Shown here: positions 26,641 through 35,230 of the stretch, in pieces
Layout: each line of letters starts with the position of its first letter
Numbering within the stretch: the first letter of the stretch is position 1
Assembly: GCF_021390575.1 (NCBI RefSeq)
Contig: NZ_JAJEJQ010000002.1
Coordinates: forward strand, 62,001-126,000
Source of the DNA: Paraburkholderia adhaesiva
Lineage (GTDB): Bacteria > Pseudomonadota > Gammaproteobacteria > Burkholderiales > Burkholderiaceae
Length of the DNA: 64,000 nucleotides
Reading direction: 5' to 3'
The notes under the pieces: generated by a model
The model's database searches: none
The model's input: only the letters and a program-made list of their open reading frames with translations
Told to the model about the DNA's origin: nothing
Program-made: the position numbers and the translations under genes

Positions 26641-27486
26641 TCACTTGACCGCGCCGAGCGCGAGGCCCTTCACCATATACCGCTGCAACCAGGCGAACAC
26701 CACCGAGACGGGGAGCGTCGCCGCGAGCGTGGCGGCCATCACGAGTTGCCATTCGACGGTGTATTTGCCAGCCACCATGTCGGTGACCTGCACCGTGAGC
26801 GTCTTGTTCTCGGGCGAGCGGATCAGCGTATAGACCACCGCGAATTCGTTCCAGGCGCTGATGAACGTGAAGATCGCGGTGACCACCACGGCCGGTACGG
26901 CAAGCGGCAGGAACACGCGAAACACCGCGCCCGTGCGGCTCGCGCCTTCGAGCCACGCCGATTCTTCGAGATCGCGTGGCACCGTCTGGAAGTACGACGA
27001 CAGCATCCAGACGGCAAACGCGATATTGAACGCCGCATAAGAGACGATGACGCCGATCTTCGAATCGACGAGATTGCCGTCGCCCCACGGGATCATCGCG
27101 GCAAGCCGGAACAGGCCCACCACCAGCAGGATCGGCGAAAGCATCTGGGTGACGAGCAGGAACTGCCGGTACAGCCCGCGACCGCGGAACGGAAAGCGCG
27201 CGAGCGCGTAGGCGGCGGGCAGGCTCACGGCAAGCGCGAGGCTCGTGGAGAGCACGCTGACCACGATGCTGTTGCGCAGCGCGACGCCGAAGTTCGCGGC
27301 CTGCCACATGTCGACGTAGTTTTGCCAGCGCCACTGCATCGGCAGCCAGCGCGCCGGAAAGACGAACACTTCCGATGCGGGTTTGAACGACGTGAAAAAC
27401 ATCACGGCGAACGGAAACAGCACGACGACAACGAGCGGCAACAGTACGAGCCAGCAGATCAACGAGCGTTTGAGCTTCTGGTTCAT
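26641..27486 (-). CDS. Sugar-type ABC importer permease (MalG-like)
   Basis: The 281-residue permease has six helices and an EAA loop LEESAWLEGASRTGAVFRVFLPLAVP. It is the MalG-type member of a carbohydrate importer (CUT1 family). The start MNQKLKRSLICW overlaps the preceding permease stop as ATGA at 27483-27486. The longer frame to 28050 is antisense noise within that gene. The C-terminus ends LQRYMVKGLALGAVK. Substrate cannot be read from the sequence. Confidence 0.92.
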   Translation of the reverse strand: MNQKLKRSLICWLVLLPLVVVVLFPFAVMFFTSFKPASEVFVFPARWLPMQWRWQNYVDMWQAANFGVALRNSIVVSVLSTSLALAVSLPAAYALARFPFRGRGLYRQFLLVTQMLSPILLVVGLFRLAAMIPWGDGNLVDSKIGVIVSYAAFNIAFAVWMLSSYFQTVPRDLEESAWLEGASRTGAVFRVFLPLAVPAVVVTAIFTFISAWNEFAVVYTLIRSPENKTLTVQVTDMVAGKYTVEWQLVMAATLAATLPVSVVFAWLQRYMVKGLALGAVK

Positions 27487-28484
27487 GCGAGATCTCCTTC
27501 TGCATTGCCGCCGCGCTTCGCCTGCAGCTTCAGATAGGCGACCGAGAACGCGAACAGGATCACGAGCATGACGAGCGAAACCGCCGCGGCTTCGCCGGGG
27601 CGTCCGAGGCGGAAGCCCAGTTCGTAGAGGTACGTGACGAGAATGTGCGTGCTGTTGTCGGGGCCGCCCTGCGTCATGACCCAGATGATCGGGAACGAGT
27701 TGAACACGTAAATCACGTTCAGCAGGATCGCCATGTTGATAAACGGTTTGAGAAGCGGCAGCGTGAGCTGGCGGAACTGCTGCCAGGCGCTCGCGCCATC
27801 GATTCGCGCGGCCTCGTAGATGTCGCCCGGCACCGACGAGAGCCCGCCGAGCAGGATCGTCGTGGTAAAGGGAATCGACACGAGTATGCCCACGCAGATC
27901 TCCACCGGGAACGCGTATTCCGGGGTGGCGAGCCAGTGGATCGGCCCTGATATGAGGCCGAGACGCTGCAACGTCACGTTGACCATGCCGTAGTCGTCGT
28001 TGAATGACCAGCGCCACACCACGGCGGTCATCGTGAGCGAGACGGACCACGGCAGCATCACGATCGTGCGCGCGATGCCGCGTCCATAGAAGTCCTGATT
28101 GAGCACGAGCGCGACCGGCACGGAAATCAGCACGGTGCCCGTGACCACGAAGAACGTCCAGATCAGCGTGTTCTTCAGCGCGCTCATGAACACGGGATCG
28201 CTGAGCACGTTATAGAAGTTCTGCAGGCCGCTGAAATCGCGGATCTGTCCGAAGCGCGACACATCGTGCAGCGACTGGTACACGATGTTGAAAATCGGAT
28301 AGCTGATGATGAACAGCGCGAGCACCAGACTCGGCACGATCAGGAGCCAGGGCGCGCGAGGCGTGGCGACGGCACGGTTGGAGCGGCTCATGCGGGTGGG
28401 TTCGCGTGTTCGGTCAGGGGTGCCGCCGGTCGCCGGACCGGTTGGCTGCGGTTGCCCGGATTGTCTCAGGGGACCGGAAGTCAT
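27483..28484 (-). CDS. Sugar-type ABC importer permease (MalF-like)
   Basis: The 333-residue permease has a Pro/Thr-rich 45-residue cytoplasmic N-terminus and then six helices (LLIVPSLVLALFIISYPIF first). Its EAA loop is [25 protein letters not shown], typical of MalF/UgpA-type CUT1 permeases. A GAGGAT ribosome site 10 bases before ATG 28484 favours this start over the internal ATG at 28391, which has none. It overlaps the MalG-like gene by four bases and follows the binding-protein gene by 101 bases. Confidence 0.92.
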   Translation of the reverse strand: MTSGPLRQSGQPQPTGPATGGTPDRTREPTRMSRSNRAVATPRAPWLLIVPSLVLALFIISYPIFNIVYQSLHDVSRFGQIRDFSGLQNFYNVLSDPVFMSALKNTLIWTFFVVTGTVLISVPVALVLNQDFYGRGIARTIVMLPWSVSLTMTAVVWRWSFNDDYGMVNVTLQRLGLISGPIHWLATPEYAFPVEICVGILVSIPFTTTILLGGLSSVPGDIYEAARIDGASAWQQFRQLTLPLLKPFINMAILLNVIYVFNSFPIIWVMTQGGPDNSTHILVTYLYELGFRLGRPGEAAAVSLVMLVILFAFSVAYLKLQAKRGGNAEGDLA

Positions 28485-28585
28485 GTCATTACATCCTCGG
28501 TGCTGCGATCTTTCAATGCTTTGTCGGACTGTCGCGCGCGTGAAATGCGGCGCGCGCGACGGTCCGTACCGGAGTCAGGCGGTCA

Positions 28586-29818
28586 TTACTTGCCGAGCGC
28601 CTTGTTCGCTTCGACAGCGGCCTGATTCAGTGCGTCGGCGGGCTTGGCCTTGCCGAGGTAAATCGCCTGCATCGCGTTCGTCACGGCCTTCGCGGTGTCT
28701 TCCCAGCCCGTCACAGTCGGTGCGAAGCGTGCGTGCGGCAGGAGCGCGATGAATGCCTGCGTGTCCGGGTCCTGGAATTCCGGGGCAGTCGCTTCGGCCT
28801 TCGTCGTCGGCAGGAAGCCTTCCGTGCTCGTGAACAGCACGCGCGGCTCCTTCGTGAACAGGAAGTCGAGGAACTTCCAGGCAGTCGGCTTCACCTTCGA
28901 GTTCTTGAACATCATGATCGAGTCGGTCACCGCGTAGGTCGCCGGCGTCGTGGCCACCGGGATCGCGTCGATGCCGTACTTGATGTTCGGGGCTTCCTTC
29001 TTCAGCTGCTTCGCGAGGAACGGCGCCGAGATCATCATCGCCACGCGGCCCTGCTTGAAGAGGTTCTGCACGTCTTCGCGGCTGTAGCCCGTGACGCCCG
29101 GCTGCGTGAGACCTTCGTCGATCATCATCTTGTAGAGCGTCGCGGCCTTCACGCCTTGCGCCGAATTGAACGCCGCCTTGCCGTCCTTGCCGACCACGTC
29201 GCCGCCGTGGGTCCACAGCGCGTAGTAGAAGTACACGTCGGTTTCGATTTCCTTGCCTTGCAGACCGAAGCCGGCGATGCCCTTGGCCTTCAGCTTCTTC
29301 GACGCATCGACCACGTCGTTCCAGGTCTTCGGGCCGCTCGGATAGCCGACCGACGCGAGCATGTCCTTGTTGTAGTAGAGCGCGCGAGCCGAAGCGGCGA
29401 TCGGCAGGCCGTACGTCTTGCCGCCGATCTGGCCAGGAGCCAGGAACGGACCGATGAAGCGGCCCTTGAAGTTCGCGTCCATGTAGCCGTCGAGCGGCTC
29501 GGCGATGCCGTCCTTCACGAAGTCGAGGAGCCAGCGCGTGCCGATGATCGCGAGGTCGGCGTTCGCGCCGCCGGCGATGTCCGTTTGCAGCTTCTGTTGC
29601 AGCGAGTCCCAGTTCACGTCTTCGATCTTGATCGTCGTGCCGGGATTGGCGGCTTCGAACTGCTTGGCCATTTTCTCGAAGTACGGTGCGGTGGCGTCGC
29701 TGTAGTGCGCGACGGTCACGCGAACCGTATCGGCGTGTGCCGCAATTCCGATGCCGGCAAAGGCGAGCGCGACGGCGACTTTGCCGAGCGCAGTGGTTGC
29801 ACGTTGCTGAAACGACAT
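28586..29818 (-). CDS. Periplasmic sugar-binding protein of ABC importer
   Basis: The 410-residue family 1 extracellular solute-binding protein has a signal peptide ending AHA and the CUT1 pattern: VRVTVAHYSDATAPYFEKMA, ADLAIIGTRWLLDFVKDGI, ARALYYNKDMLASVGYPSGP and the C-terminal WEDTAKAVTNAMQAIYLGK. It hands a carbohydrate or polyol to the two permeases downstream. AGGAG lies 7 bases before ATG 29818; an in-frame GTG two codons earlier overlaps the ribosome site. A copy of the 34-nt hairpin repeat sits immediately upstream. Confidence 0.9.
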   Translation of the reverse strand: MSFQQRATTALGKVAVALAFAGIGIAAHADTVRVTVAHYSDATAPYFEKMAKQFEAANPGTTIKIEDVNWDSLQQKLQTDIAGGANADLAIIGTRWLLDFVKDGIAEPLDGYMDANFKGRFIGPFLAPGQIGGKTYGLPIAASARALYYNKDMLASVGYPSGPKTWNDVVDASKKLKAKGIAGFGLQGKEIETDVYFYYALWTHGGDVVGKDGKAAFNSAQGVKAATLYKMMIDEGLTQPGVTGYSREDVQNLFKQGRVAMMISAPFLAKQLKKEAPNIKYGIDAIPVATTPATYAVTDSIMMFKNSKVKPTAWKFLDFLFTKEPRVLFTSTEGFLPTTKAEATAPEFQDPDTQAFIALLPHARFAPTVTGWEDTAKAVTNAMQAIYLGKAKPADALNQAAVEANKALGK

Positions 29819-29834
29819 TCTCACTCTCCTGTGT

Positions 29835-29868
29835 CGATGGGACTTGGCGCTTCAGCGCTGGGTCCAAT
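29835..29868 (-). repeat. 34-nt hairpin repeat upstream of the binding-protein start
   Basis: The element folds into 16-bp arms with a 2-base loop and a single unpaired position, with AGCGCT/GGCGCT at the tip. On the gene strand it ends CCCATCGACACAGGAGAG, so it abuts the ribosome binding site of the solute-binding protein. Sequence and orientation match the copies at 16739 and 38193. Confidence 0.88.
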
Positions 29869-30177
29869 CCCTTGCGGGTGGTTGCTGGGTGGTTATTCCT
29901 GCTTATGCCTGCTTACACCGCCGCCGGGACCCCGGCCGCTGGGTTGCGTTGTTTGAAAAAATCCTACAGGATGAAAAAAGCGTTGTCACCTGGTAAACGC
30001 GATATTGTTTTTCCCTCGGTGTTTTGCCTAACATGCTGTTAAACAGGGATAATTCATGCGCTGCAGCAGAATTCTATGTGCGTGTTAACCCGAATTTTGT
30101 CGCGTAGTATTTGGTATGTTTGTTGGAAATTTACAGGCTTGCGGGCATGGCTGGCGGGCCGATTCGGAGAGTCGAAC
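29869..30177. other. Divergent control region of the sugar ABC cluster
   Basis: This AT-rich gap must hold the promoters for the reverse ABC genes and the forward SDR-ATPase-RpiR genes. A site at 29955-29980 has two GAAAAAA direct repeats flanking an ATCCT-AC-AGGAT inverted repeat. It is a candidate binding site for the RpiR regulator encoded at 32163, but the match to any known RpiR motif is not established. Confidence 0.45.
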
Positions 30178-30951
30178 ATGAGCCGGGTGGTGCTGGTGAC
30201 GGGCGCGAGCGGCGGCATAGGCCGCGCCCTGTGCAAGCGGTTTCTCGATGCGGGAGACACCGTTCTCGCGCTCGATCGCGACGAGGCGCTCGCAGAGTCG
30301 CTGCGCGTGGATTTCGGCGGCGAGCGGCTCGAGGCGCTAGTCGCCGACGTGAGCGATGCCGCAACGATGAGCGATGCCGTGTCAGCCGGGGTCGCCGCGC
30401 GCGGGCCGGTTGACGTCGTCGTGGCGAACGCGGGCGGTGCGCTTGGCACGACGCTCGCGCTCACCGACGCGGCCGGCTGGCGACGCGACATCGACCTGAA
30501 TCTGAACGGCGCGTACTACACCGTCGAGGCGGTGCGCCAGTCGATGATCGCGCGGCGGAGCGGCGCGATCGTGCTGATCGGTTCGGTGAACGGGCTCACC
30601 GCGCTCGGGCATCCCGCCTATAGCGCGGCGAAAGCGGGCCTCGTGAGCTACACGAAAGCGCTCGCGATCGAGCTGGGCCAGTACGGCATTCGCGCGAATC
30701 TCGTCTGCCCGGGCACCGTCAAGACGCCCGCGTGGCAGGCGCGCGTCGATCGGCATCCGCAAATCTTCGAAGAACTGAAGAAGTGGTACCCGCTCGGCGA
30801 CGTGGCGGCACCCGAGGACATCGCCGACGCCGTGCATTTTCTGGCGTCGCCGCAGGCGCGCGTGATCACGGGCGTCGCGTTGCCCGTGGACGCAGGTCTC
30901 ATGGCCGGCAACCGGATGATGGCAAACGAACTGACGCTCGACCCGCTCTGA
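30178..30951 (+). CDS. SDR-family oxidoreductase
   Basis: The 257-residue classical short-chain dehydrogenase has cofactor motif TGASGGIG near residues 8-15, NAG motif VVANAGGALG near 82, and catalytic Ser in VLIGSVNGLT. Tyr and Lys are in HPAYSAAKAGLVSYTKAL (YxxxK), and PGTVKTPAW follows. Such enzymes oxidise sugars or polyols with NAD(P). GGAGA precedes ATG 30178; the longer frame from 30076 has no ribosome site. It is the first forward gene of the sugar ABC cluster, so it probably acts on the imported substrate. Confidence 0.9.
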   Translation: MSRVVLVTGASGGIGRALCKRFLDAGDTVLALDRDEALAESLRVDFGGERLEALVADVSDAATMSDAVSAGVAARGPVDVVVANAGGALGTTLALTDAAGWRRDIDLNLNGAYYTVEAVRQSMIARRSGAIVLIGSVNGLTALGHPAYSAAKAGLVSYTKALAIELGQYGIRANLVCPGTVKTPAWQARVDRHPQIFEELKKWYPLGDVAAPEDIADAVHFLASPQARVITGVALPVDAGLMAGNRMMANELTLDPL

Positions 30952-31024
30952 CGCGTCGAGCCGATCACACGTAAAACACGCGCAATTCACACGCACGACA
31001 GCGTAACCAGCGAACGAGGACAGC

Positions 31025-32101
31025 ATGGCAGCGGTACAACTGAACGGCATCTACAAGCGCTATGGCGAAACGCAGGTCGTGCATGGCGTCGATCTCGACA
31101 TCGAGGACGGTGAGTTCGTCGTGCTCGTCGGCCCGTCGGGTTGCGGCAAGACCACGCTGATGCGCATGATCGCGGGTCTCGAGGACATCAGCGGCGGCGA
31201 TCTCACCATCGGCGGCACGCGCGCGAACGGGCTGCCGCCGCAGCAGCGCAACGTGTCGATGGTTTTCCAGAGCTACGCGCTCTATCCGCATCTGTCCGTG
31301 TACGACAACATCGCGTTCGGTCCGCGCATCCGCAAGGAACGCGAGGACACGTTCAAGCCGCGCATCGAGGCGGCGGCGAAGATGCTCAATCTGTCGAGCT
31401 ATCTCGAACGCTTGCCGCGTGCGCTCTCGGGCGGGCAGCGCCAGCGTGTGGCGATGGGCCGCGCCGTGGTGCGCGAGCCATCGCTGTTTCTCTTCGATGA
31501 ACCGCTCTCGAACCTCGACGCCAAGCTTCGCGTACAGATGCGCACGGAAATCAAGGCGCTGCACCAGCGTTTGCGCAACACGGTGGTCTATGTGACGCAC
31601 GACCAGATCGAGGCGATGACGATGGCCGATCGCATCGTCGTGATGAACGCGGGCCGCATCGAGCAGATCGGACGTCCGCTCGACCTCTACGACAAGCCGG
31701 GCAATCTGTTCGTCGCAAGCTTCCTCGGGTCGCCCTCGATGAACTTTGCTGCGGGCACGGTCATGAGCGACGCGCGCGGCACCGCGCTCGTGCTTGAAGA
31801 CGGCGTGCGCATCGCGCTGCCCGAGGCGACGGCGCGCATGACGCAGGCGGGCGCACGTGTGACGCTCGGCATTCGCCCGGAGCACATCGAGGCGGGAGGC
31901 GACGTGCCATTCAACGTCGACGTGATCGAACCGACTGGCGCCGAGACCCACTTGTACGGGAAAATAGCCGATTCCACCTGGTGCGTTACCACGCGCGCGC
32001 GGCCGCAAGTCGCGCCGGGGCAGCGCATGACGCTCGGTCTGCCTCACGCGCATCTGCATCTGTTCGATACCGAAAGTGGCAAGCGGCTCGATCTGAACTG
32101 A
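31025..32101 (+). CDS. Sugar-type ABC importer ATP-binding subunit (UgpC/MalK-like)
   Basis: The 358-residue ABC ATPase has Walker A GPSGCGKTT near residue 38, Q-loop MVFQSYALYPHLSVYDN, signature [14 protein letters not shown], Walker [16 protein letters not shown]-loop [15 protein letters not shown] and a C-terminal TOBE/OB domain (LGIRPEHIEAGG). GAGGA precedes the ATG. It very probably energises the divergently encoded permeases at 26641-28484, which have no ATPase of their own. It is distinct from ugpC at 738. Confidence 0.92.
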   Translation: MAAVQLNGIYKRYGETQVVHGVDLDIEDGEFVVLVGPSGCGKTTLMRMIAGLEDISGGDLTIGGTRANGLPPQQRNVSMVFQSYALYPHLSVYDNIAFGPRIRKEREDTFKPRIEAAAKMLNLSSYLERLPRALSGGQRQRVAMGRAVVREPSLFLFDEPLSNLDAKLRVQMRTEIKALHQRLRNTVVYVTHDQIEAMTMADRIVVMNAGRIEQIGRPLDLYDKPGNLFVASFLGSPSMNFAAGTVMSDARGTALVLEDGVRIALPEATARMTQAGARVTLGIRPEHIEAGGDVPFNVDVIEPTGAETHLYGKIADSTWCVTTRARPQVAPGQRMTLGLPHAHLHLFDTESGKRLDLN

Positions 32102-32162
32102 ATTCGAAGCTGAACGAGGCTTGAAAAATCGGGCGCATTGGTCAATCCACGGGATATTGAGC

Positions 32163-33041
32163 TTGCCGGTCTCCAACCTGATCCATCACATCCGCGACGT
32201 CGCCGAGTCGCTGCGGCCTGCCGAGCGCAAGGTCGCCGACATGGTGCTGGGCGACGTCGACTTCGCGATGCGCGCGAGCATCACCGAACTCGCGCTGCGC
32301 GCGGATGTGTCCGAGCCTTCGGTCACGCGCTTTTGCCGCGCGGTGGGCGCGCACGGCCTGCGCGACTTCAAGATGCGGCTCGCGCAGAGTGCAGCCGGTG
32401 GATTGCCGTATGCGTCGTCGCTGGCTGAAGTCGAGAGCGGCGACGAGATCGGCACGCTGCTCGACAAGGTGACCGAGTCGGTTGTGCAAGGCGTCACTTA
32501 CGCGCGCGCGTCACTCGATCCCGCCGTGTTCGCGGCGGCCGTGGCGGCGCTCGGCAGCGCGCGGCGCGTGTACTTCTTCGGGGTGGGCGCGGGCTCCGGG
32601 CTCGTCGCGCAGGACGCGGCGCTGCGCATGCTGCGGCTCGACGTCGCCGCGAGCGCATTCACCGACGCGCATCTCCAGCGGCTTTATGCCGGCCTGCTCG
32701 AACCCGGCGATGTGGCATTCGCGATTTCGCATTCGGGGCGCAGCGTCGAAGTCAACGAGAGCATCCAGATCGCGAAGGAACGCGGCGCGACCACCATCGC
32801 GCTCACCAGTGCGGGTTCGCGGCTCGCGTGGGTCGTCGATATTCCGCTGCTGCTGCGCGTGCCCGCTGCCACGGAACCGCACGGGCCGGGCGTGTCGCGC
32901 ATCGCTCATCTCGCGGTGATCGACGCGCTCGCGATCGGCGTCGCGCTCGGCCTCGGGCCGAAGACGCTCGCGAAAATGCGCGACGCACAGGCGCGCAGTA
33001 ATGGGGATGTGGCTGAGGCGTCTGACGACGGGGCGAAATAG
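32163..33041 (+). CDS. MurR/RpiR-family transcriptional regulator
   Basis: The roughly 292-residue regulator has an N-terminal HTH_6 domain (LRPAERKVADMVLGDVDFAM, then ITELALRADVSEPSVTRFCRA) and a C-terminal SIS sugar-phosphate domain (VYFFGVGAGSGLVAQDAALR, AISHSGRSVEVNES). These regulators sense phosphosugars and control sugar genes. No ATG is available near the domain start: TTG codons at 32121 and 32163 are both possible, and I prefer 32163 because GGGA lies about 9 bases upstream. It closes the forward half of the sugar ABC cluster. Confidence 0.85.
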   Translation: MPVSNLIHHIRDVAESLRPAERKVADMVLGDVDFAMRASITELALRADVSEPSVTRFCRAVGAHGLRDFKMRLAQSAAGGLPYASSLAEVESGDEIGTLLDKVTESVVQGVTYARASLDPAVFAAAVAALGSARRVYFFGVGAGSGLVAQDAALRMLRLDVAASAFTDAHLQRLYAGLLEPGDVAFAISHSGRSVEVNESIQIAKERGATTIALTSAGSRLAWVVDIPLLLRVPAATEPHGPGVSRIAHLAVIDALAIGVALGLGPKTLAKMRDAQARSNGDVAEASDDGAK

Positions 33042-33126
33042 TCGCCTGGGCATTTCTGGCAGTGCAGTCGATTCGTGCACGGGACGTGCCTCCATCGCGC
33101 GCCCACCGCGCGCGAATCGAATGCGG

Positions 33127-33214
33127 TTATAGCGCTGCCGCCGCTTCTTCCACGTAGCTGAAGCGCCGCGAGAGCCGCTGTGTGGCGGCAATCCGCAACT
33201 GCGCGGGCGCACCC
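33127..33214 (-). pseudogene. Duplicated C-terminal stub of an IclR regulator
   Basis: The reverse strand codes GAPAQLRIAATQRLSRRFSY followed by VEEAAAAL and a stop at 33127-33129. This is nearly the same as the last 28 residues of the adjacent IclR gene (GTPAQLLIAAAQRLSRRFGY...). Even the flanking CGCGAATCGAAT downstream is shared by both copies. It has no start or DNA-binding domain. It is either the tail of a deleted third tandem paralogue or a short segmental duplication. Confidence 0.75.
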
Positions 33215-33235
33215 ACTTCCGCGAATCGAATCCCG

Positions 33236-34096
33236 CTACAGCGCGGCGACCGTCGCCCCTTCCACATAGCCGAAGCGTCGCGAGAGCCGCTGTGCTGCGG
33301 CGATCAACAACTGCGCGGGCGTGCCCCCGAGCGCGGTGTCGATTGTGCCTGTGGGGCCCATCATTGCGAGCACGAGACACACGTTGCCGGTGTGATCGAA
33401 GACCGGCGCGGCGACCGTGCTGATGCCTGGAATCGGCTTGTCGAGCGCCGTATCGACACCCTCCGTTCGGATTTCAGCGAGTCGTTTGCGGTACGCGGCC
33501 GTCACAGCGGCACCGCGCGTTTCGCCCGCAAGGCGCAAGCCGTCCTGCGCGAGCAGCGTGTCGCGCACATCGTTGTCGAGCCACGCGGCGAACACGCGTC
33601 CGATCGACGTGTTCACGAGCGACATCACCGTGCCGGGCCGCAGGCTCACATGCAGCGGCAGTGCCGATTCCTCGAGCCGCACGACCGTCGGCCCGAGCGG
33701 CCCCGGCACAGCCAGCGCGACGCTCATGCCGGTCGCGGCGGCGAGCCCGACGAGTTCCGCATCGGCTTCACGCACCGGCGAAAGGCGCGCGAGGCCGAGC
33801 AGGCCGAGTTCGAGACTGAGTGGTCCCGCTTCGTAGCGGCCCGCCGCGTCGCGGCCGAGCAGGCCGATCTTCTGCAGACTCACCAGATGCGGAAATGCTT
33901 TCGCGCTCGCCATGCCCGCTGCCGCCGCGAGGTCGCGCAGGGAGAGCGGTGTGCCAGCCGCGACGAGCACGGCGAGCAGCTCACCCGTGACGTCGAGCGA
34001 CTGGATGCCCCGTTGCGGTTTGTCGGCCGATCCCGCGGCAACGACTTCCGGTTCGGCGGGCGCTACGCGCGCAGGCTTGGAGCTTGTTCGGGGCAT
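33236..34096 (-). CDS. IclR-family transcriptional regulator (downstream copy)
   Basis: The 286-residue regulator has a winged helix near residues 27-85 (KPQRGIQSLDVTGELLAVLV, LSLRDLAAAAGMASAKAFPH LVSLQKIGLL) and a C-terminal IclR effector domain (GMSVALAVPGPLGPTVVRLE, ALGLNTSIGRVFAAWL-like region, PGISTVAAPVFDHTGNVCL). The start at 34094-34096 lies inside the end of the upstream paralogue (34-base overlap). It is collinear with that paralogue, so the two arose by tandem duplication. Likely targets are the divergent aromatic-type genes. Confidence 0.87.
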   Translation of the reverse strand: MPRTSSKPARVAPAEPEVVAAGSADKPQRGIQSLDVTGELLAVLVAAGTPLSLRDLAAAAGMASAKAFPHLVSLQKIGLLGRDAAGRYEAGPLSLELGLLGLARLSPVREADAELVGLAAATGMSVALAVPGPLGPTVVRLEESALPLHVSLRPGTVMSLVNTSIGRVFAAWLDNDVRDTLLAQDGLRLAGETRGAAVTAAYRKRLAEIRTEGVDTALDKPIPGISTVAAPVFDHTGNVCLVLAMMGPTGTIDTALGGTPAQLLIAAAQRLSRRFGYVEGATVAAL

Positions 34097-34983
34097 GGCA
34101 GAGTCGAAGTCGAGGGAAAGGCAGCCGCGCCGATCGCAGAGGCTGCATCGCGCAGCGCACGCACCACCGCACCGGACGCGCGCACGTCGAGCGAAGCGCT
34201 CGCGCCGATGGCGGTCAGCGTGAGGCGCAGTGCTTGCGCTTCGTCGAATACGGGCACGCAGACACTGCTTACGCCGGGGCTCGGCGCATCGACGCCGGTT
34301 TCGAAACCGCGCTTGCGAATGGTGTCGAGCGTGGCGGCGAACGCAGCGTCGGAGGCTGGTTCGAGCGCGGCATCGCGTTGTGCGTGCGTAGCGCGCTGGG
34401 TGGTCTGGGCGGCCTGGTTCGTCCACATTGCACGCATCGCGTCGGGTGCGAACCAGGCGCAGAACACGCGGCCCGTGGACGTTCCCGGCAGCGACATCAC
34501 CGTACCGACGTGCAGGTTCACATGCAGCGGCAGACTCGCGTGCTCGTAGCGCACGATGGTCGGCCCTTGTGGTCCGGCGATACACAACGCGACGCTGCAG
34601 CCGAGCGTCTGGGCAAGCGCCGCCGCGCGCGGCACGGCCTCGCGCAAGGCAGGCTGTTGCGCGAGATGCAGGAGGCCGAGGCGTAGTGCGAGCGGCCCCG
34701 GCTCGTAGCGGCCCGATAGCGCGTCGCGCTTGATGAGGCCAAGGCGTGTGAGGCTCACCAGATAGGCATGCGCTTGGCTCGACGGCAACTCGCTCATAGT
34801 CGCGAGATCGGCGGGTGCAAGCGGGGCGCGTGCTTGCGCGAGCGCGAGCAACATCCGGCCGCCTACCTCCACACTCTGGATGCCGCGCTGCGTGCGCCCG
34901 GCGGCCGTCTCGGGCGGCGCGATCGCTTCGTGCTCGTTGCGACGTCTGTTCACACCTGGTCTCTGGCTGAAAAAGGGGTTCAT
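34063..34983 (-). CDS. IclR-family transcriptional regulator (upstream copy)
   Basis: The 306-residue regulator has the same domain order as its neighbour: GRTQRGIQSVEVGGRMLLAL and LAPADLATMSELPSSQAHAY in the winged helix, then an effector domain with LHVNLHVGTVMSLPGTSTGR and PSPGVSSVCVPVFDEAQ. IclR effector domains bind aromatic acids or small carboxylates. It faces the MBL-FMO-DUF2783 genes across a promoter with an inverted repeat at 35040-35059. It overlaps the next IclR gene by 34 bases. Confidence 0.88.
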   Translation of the reverse strand: MNPFFSQRPGVNRRRNEHEAIAPPETAAGRTQRGIQSVEVGGRMLLALAQARAPLAPADLATMSELPSSQAHAYLVSLTRLGLIKRDALSGRYEPGPLALRLGLLHLAQQPALREAVPRAAALAQTLGCSVALCIAGPQGPTIVRYEHASLPLHVNLHVGTVMSLPGTSTGRVFCAWFAPDAMRAMWTNQAAQTTQRATHAQRDAALEPASDAAFAATLDTIRKRGFETGVDAPSPGVSSVCVPVFDEAQALRLTLTAIGASASLDVRASGAVVRALRDAASAIGAAAFPSTSTLPCPEQAPSLRA

Positions 34984-35039
34984 GTTAACCGAACGGGCGG
35001 CCCATATCGGCTGCTTCGACTGCTGCCGTTCGTTAATTT

Positions 35040-35059
35040 ATAGCGAGTATATTCGCTAT
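35040..35059. promoter_or_regulatory. Probable IclR operator
   Basis: ATAGCGA and TCGCTAT form a perfect 7-bp inverted repeat around a 6-base AT spacer, between the divergent IclR and MBL genes. It ends exactly at the -35 box of the MBL promoter. IclR proteins typically bind imperfect palindromes of this kind next to divergent promoters. Confidence 0.65.
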
Positions 35060-35088
35060 TGACAAATTTTCTGGAGGGGGCCTAAGAT
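35059..35088 (+). promoter_or_regulatory. Sigma70-type promoter of the MBL-FMO-DUF2783 genes
   Basis: A consensus TTGACA at 35059-35064 is followed after 18 bases by TAAGAT at 35083-35088 (4 of 6 matches to the -10 consensus). The predicted leader is about 135 bases. The -35 box touches the inverted repeat at 35040-35059. Confidence 0.6.
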
Positions 35089-35230
35089 GGCCTCACCCCA
35101 GCAGAACCACAATCGATTCATTCCAACACGGGGCGAGACATCCTGACTGACCGGCTGGCGCCGCTCGCGCGCTTCCGTGCGCCCTCTCGCCTCGCGTTCC
35201 GCAAAACGTCCCTCGATACGGAGACTCACG

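Noticed and set aside
30076..30177. N-terminal extension of the SDR gene
   Set aside because: No ribosome site and Trp/Arg-rich sequence; the Rossmann start and GGAGA place the start at 30178.
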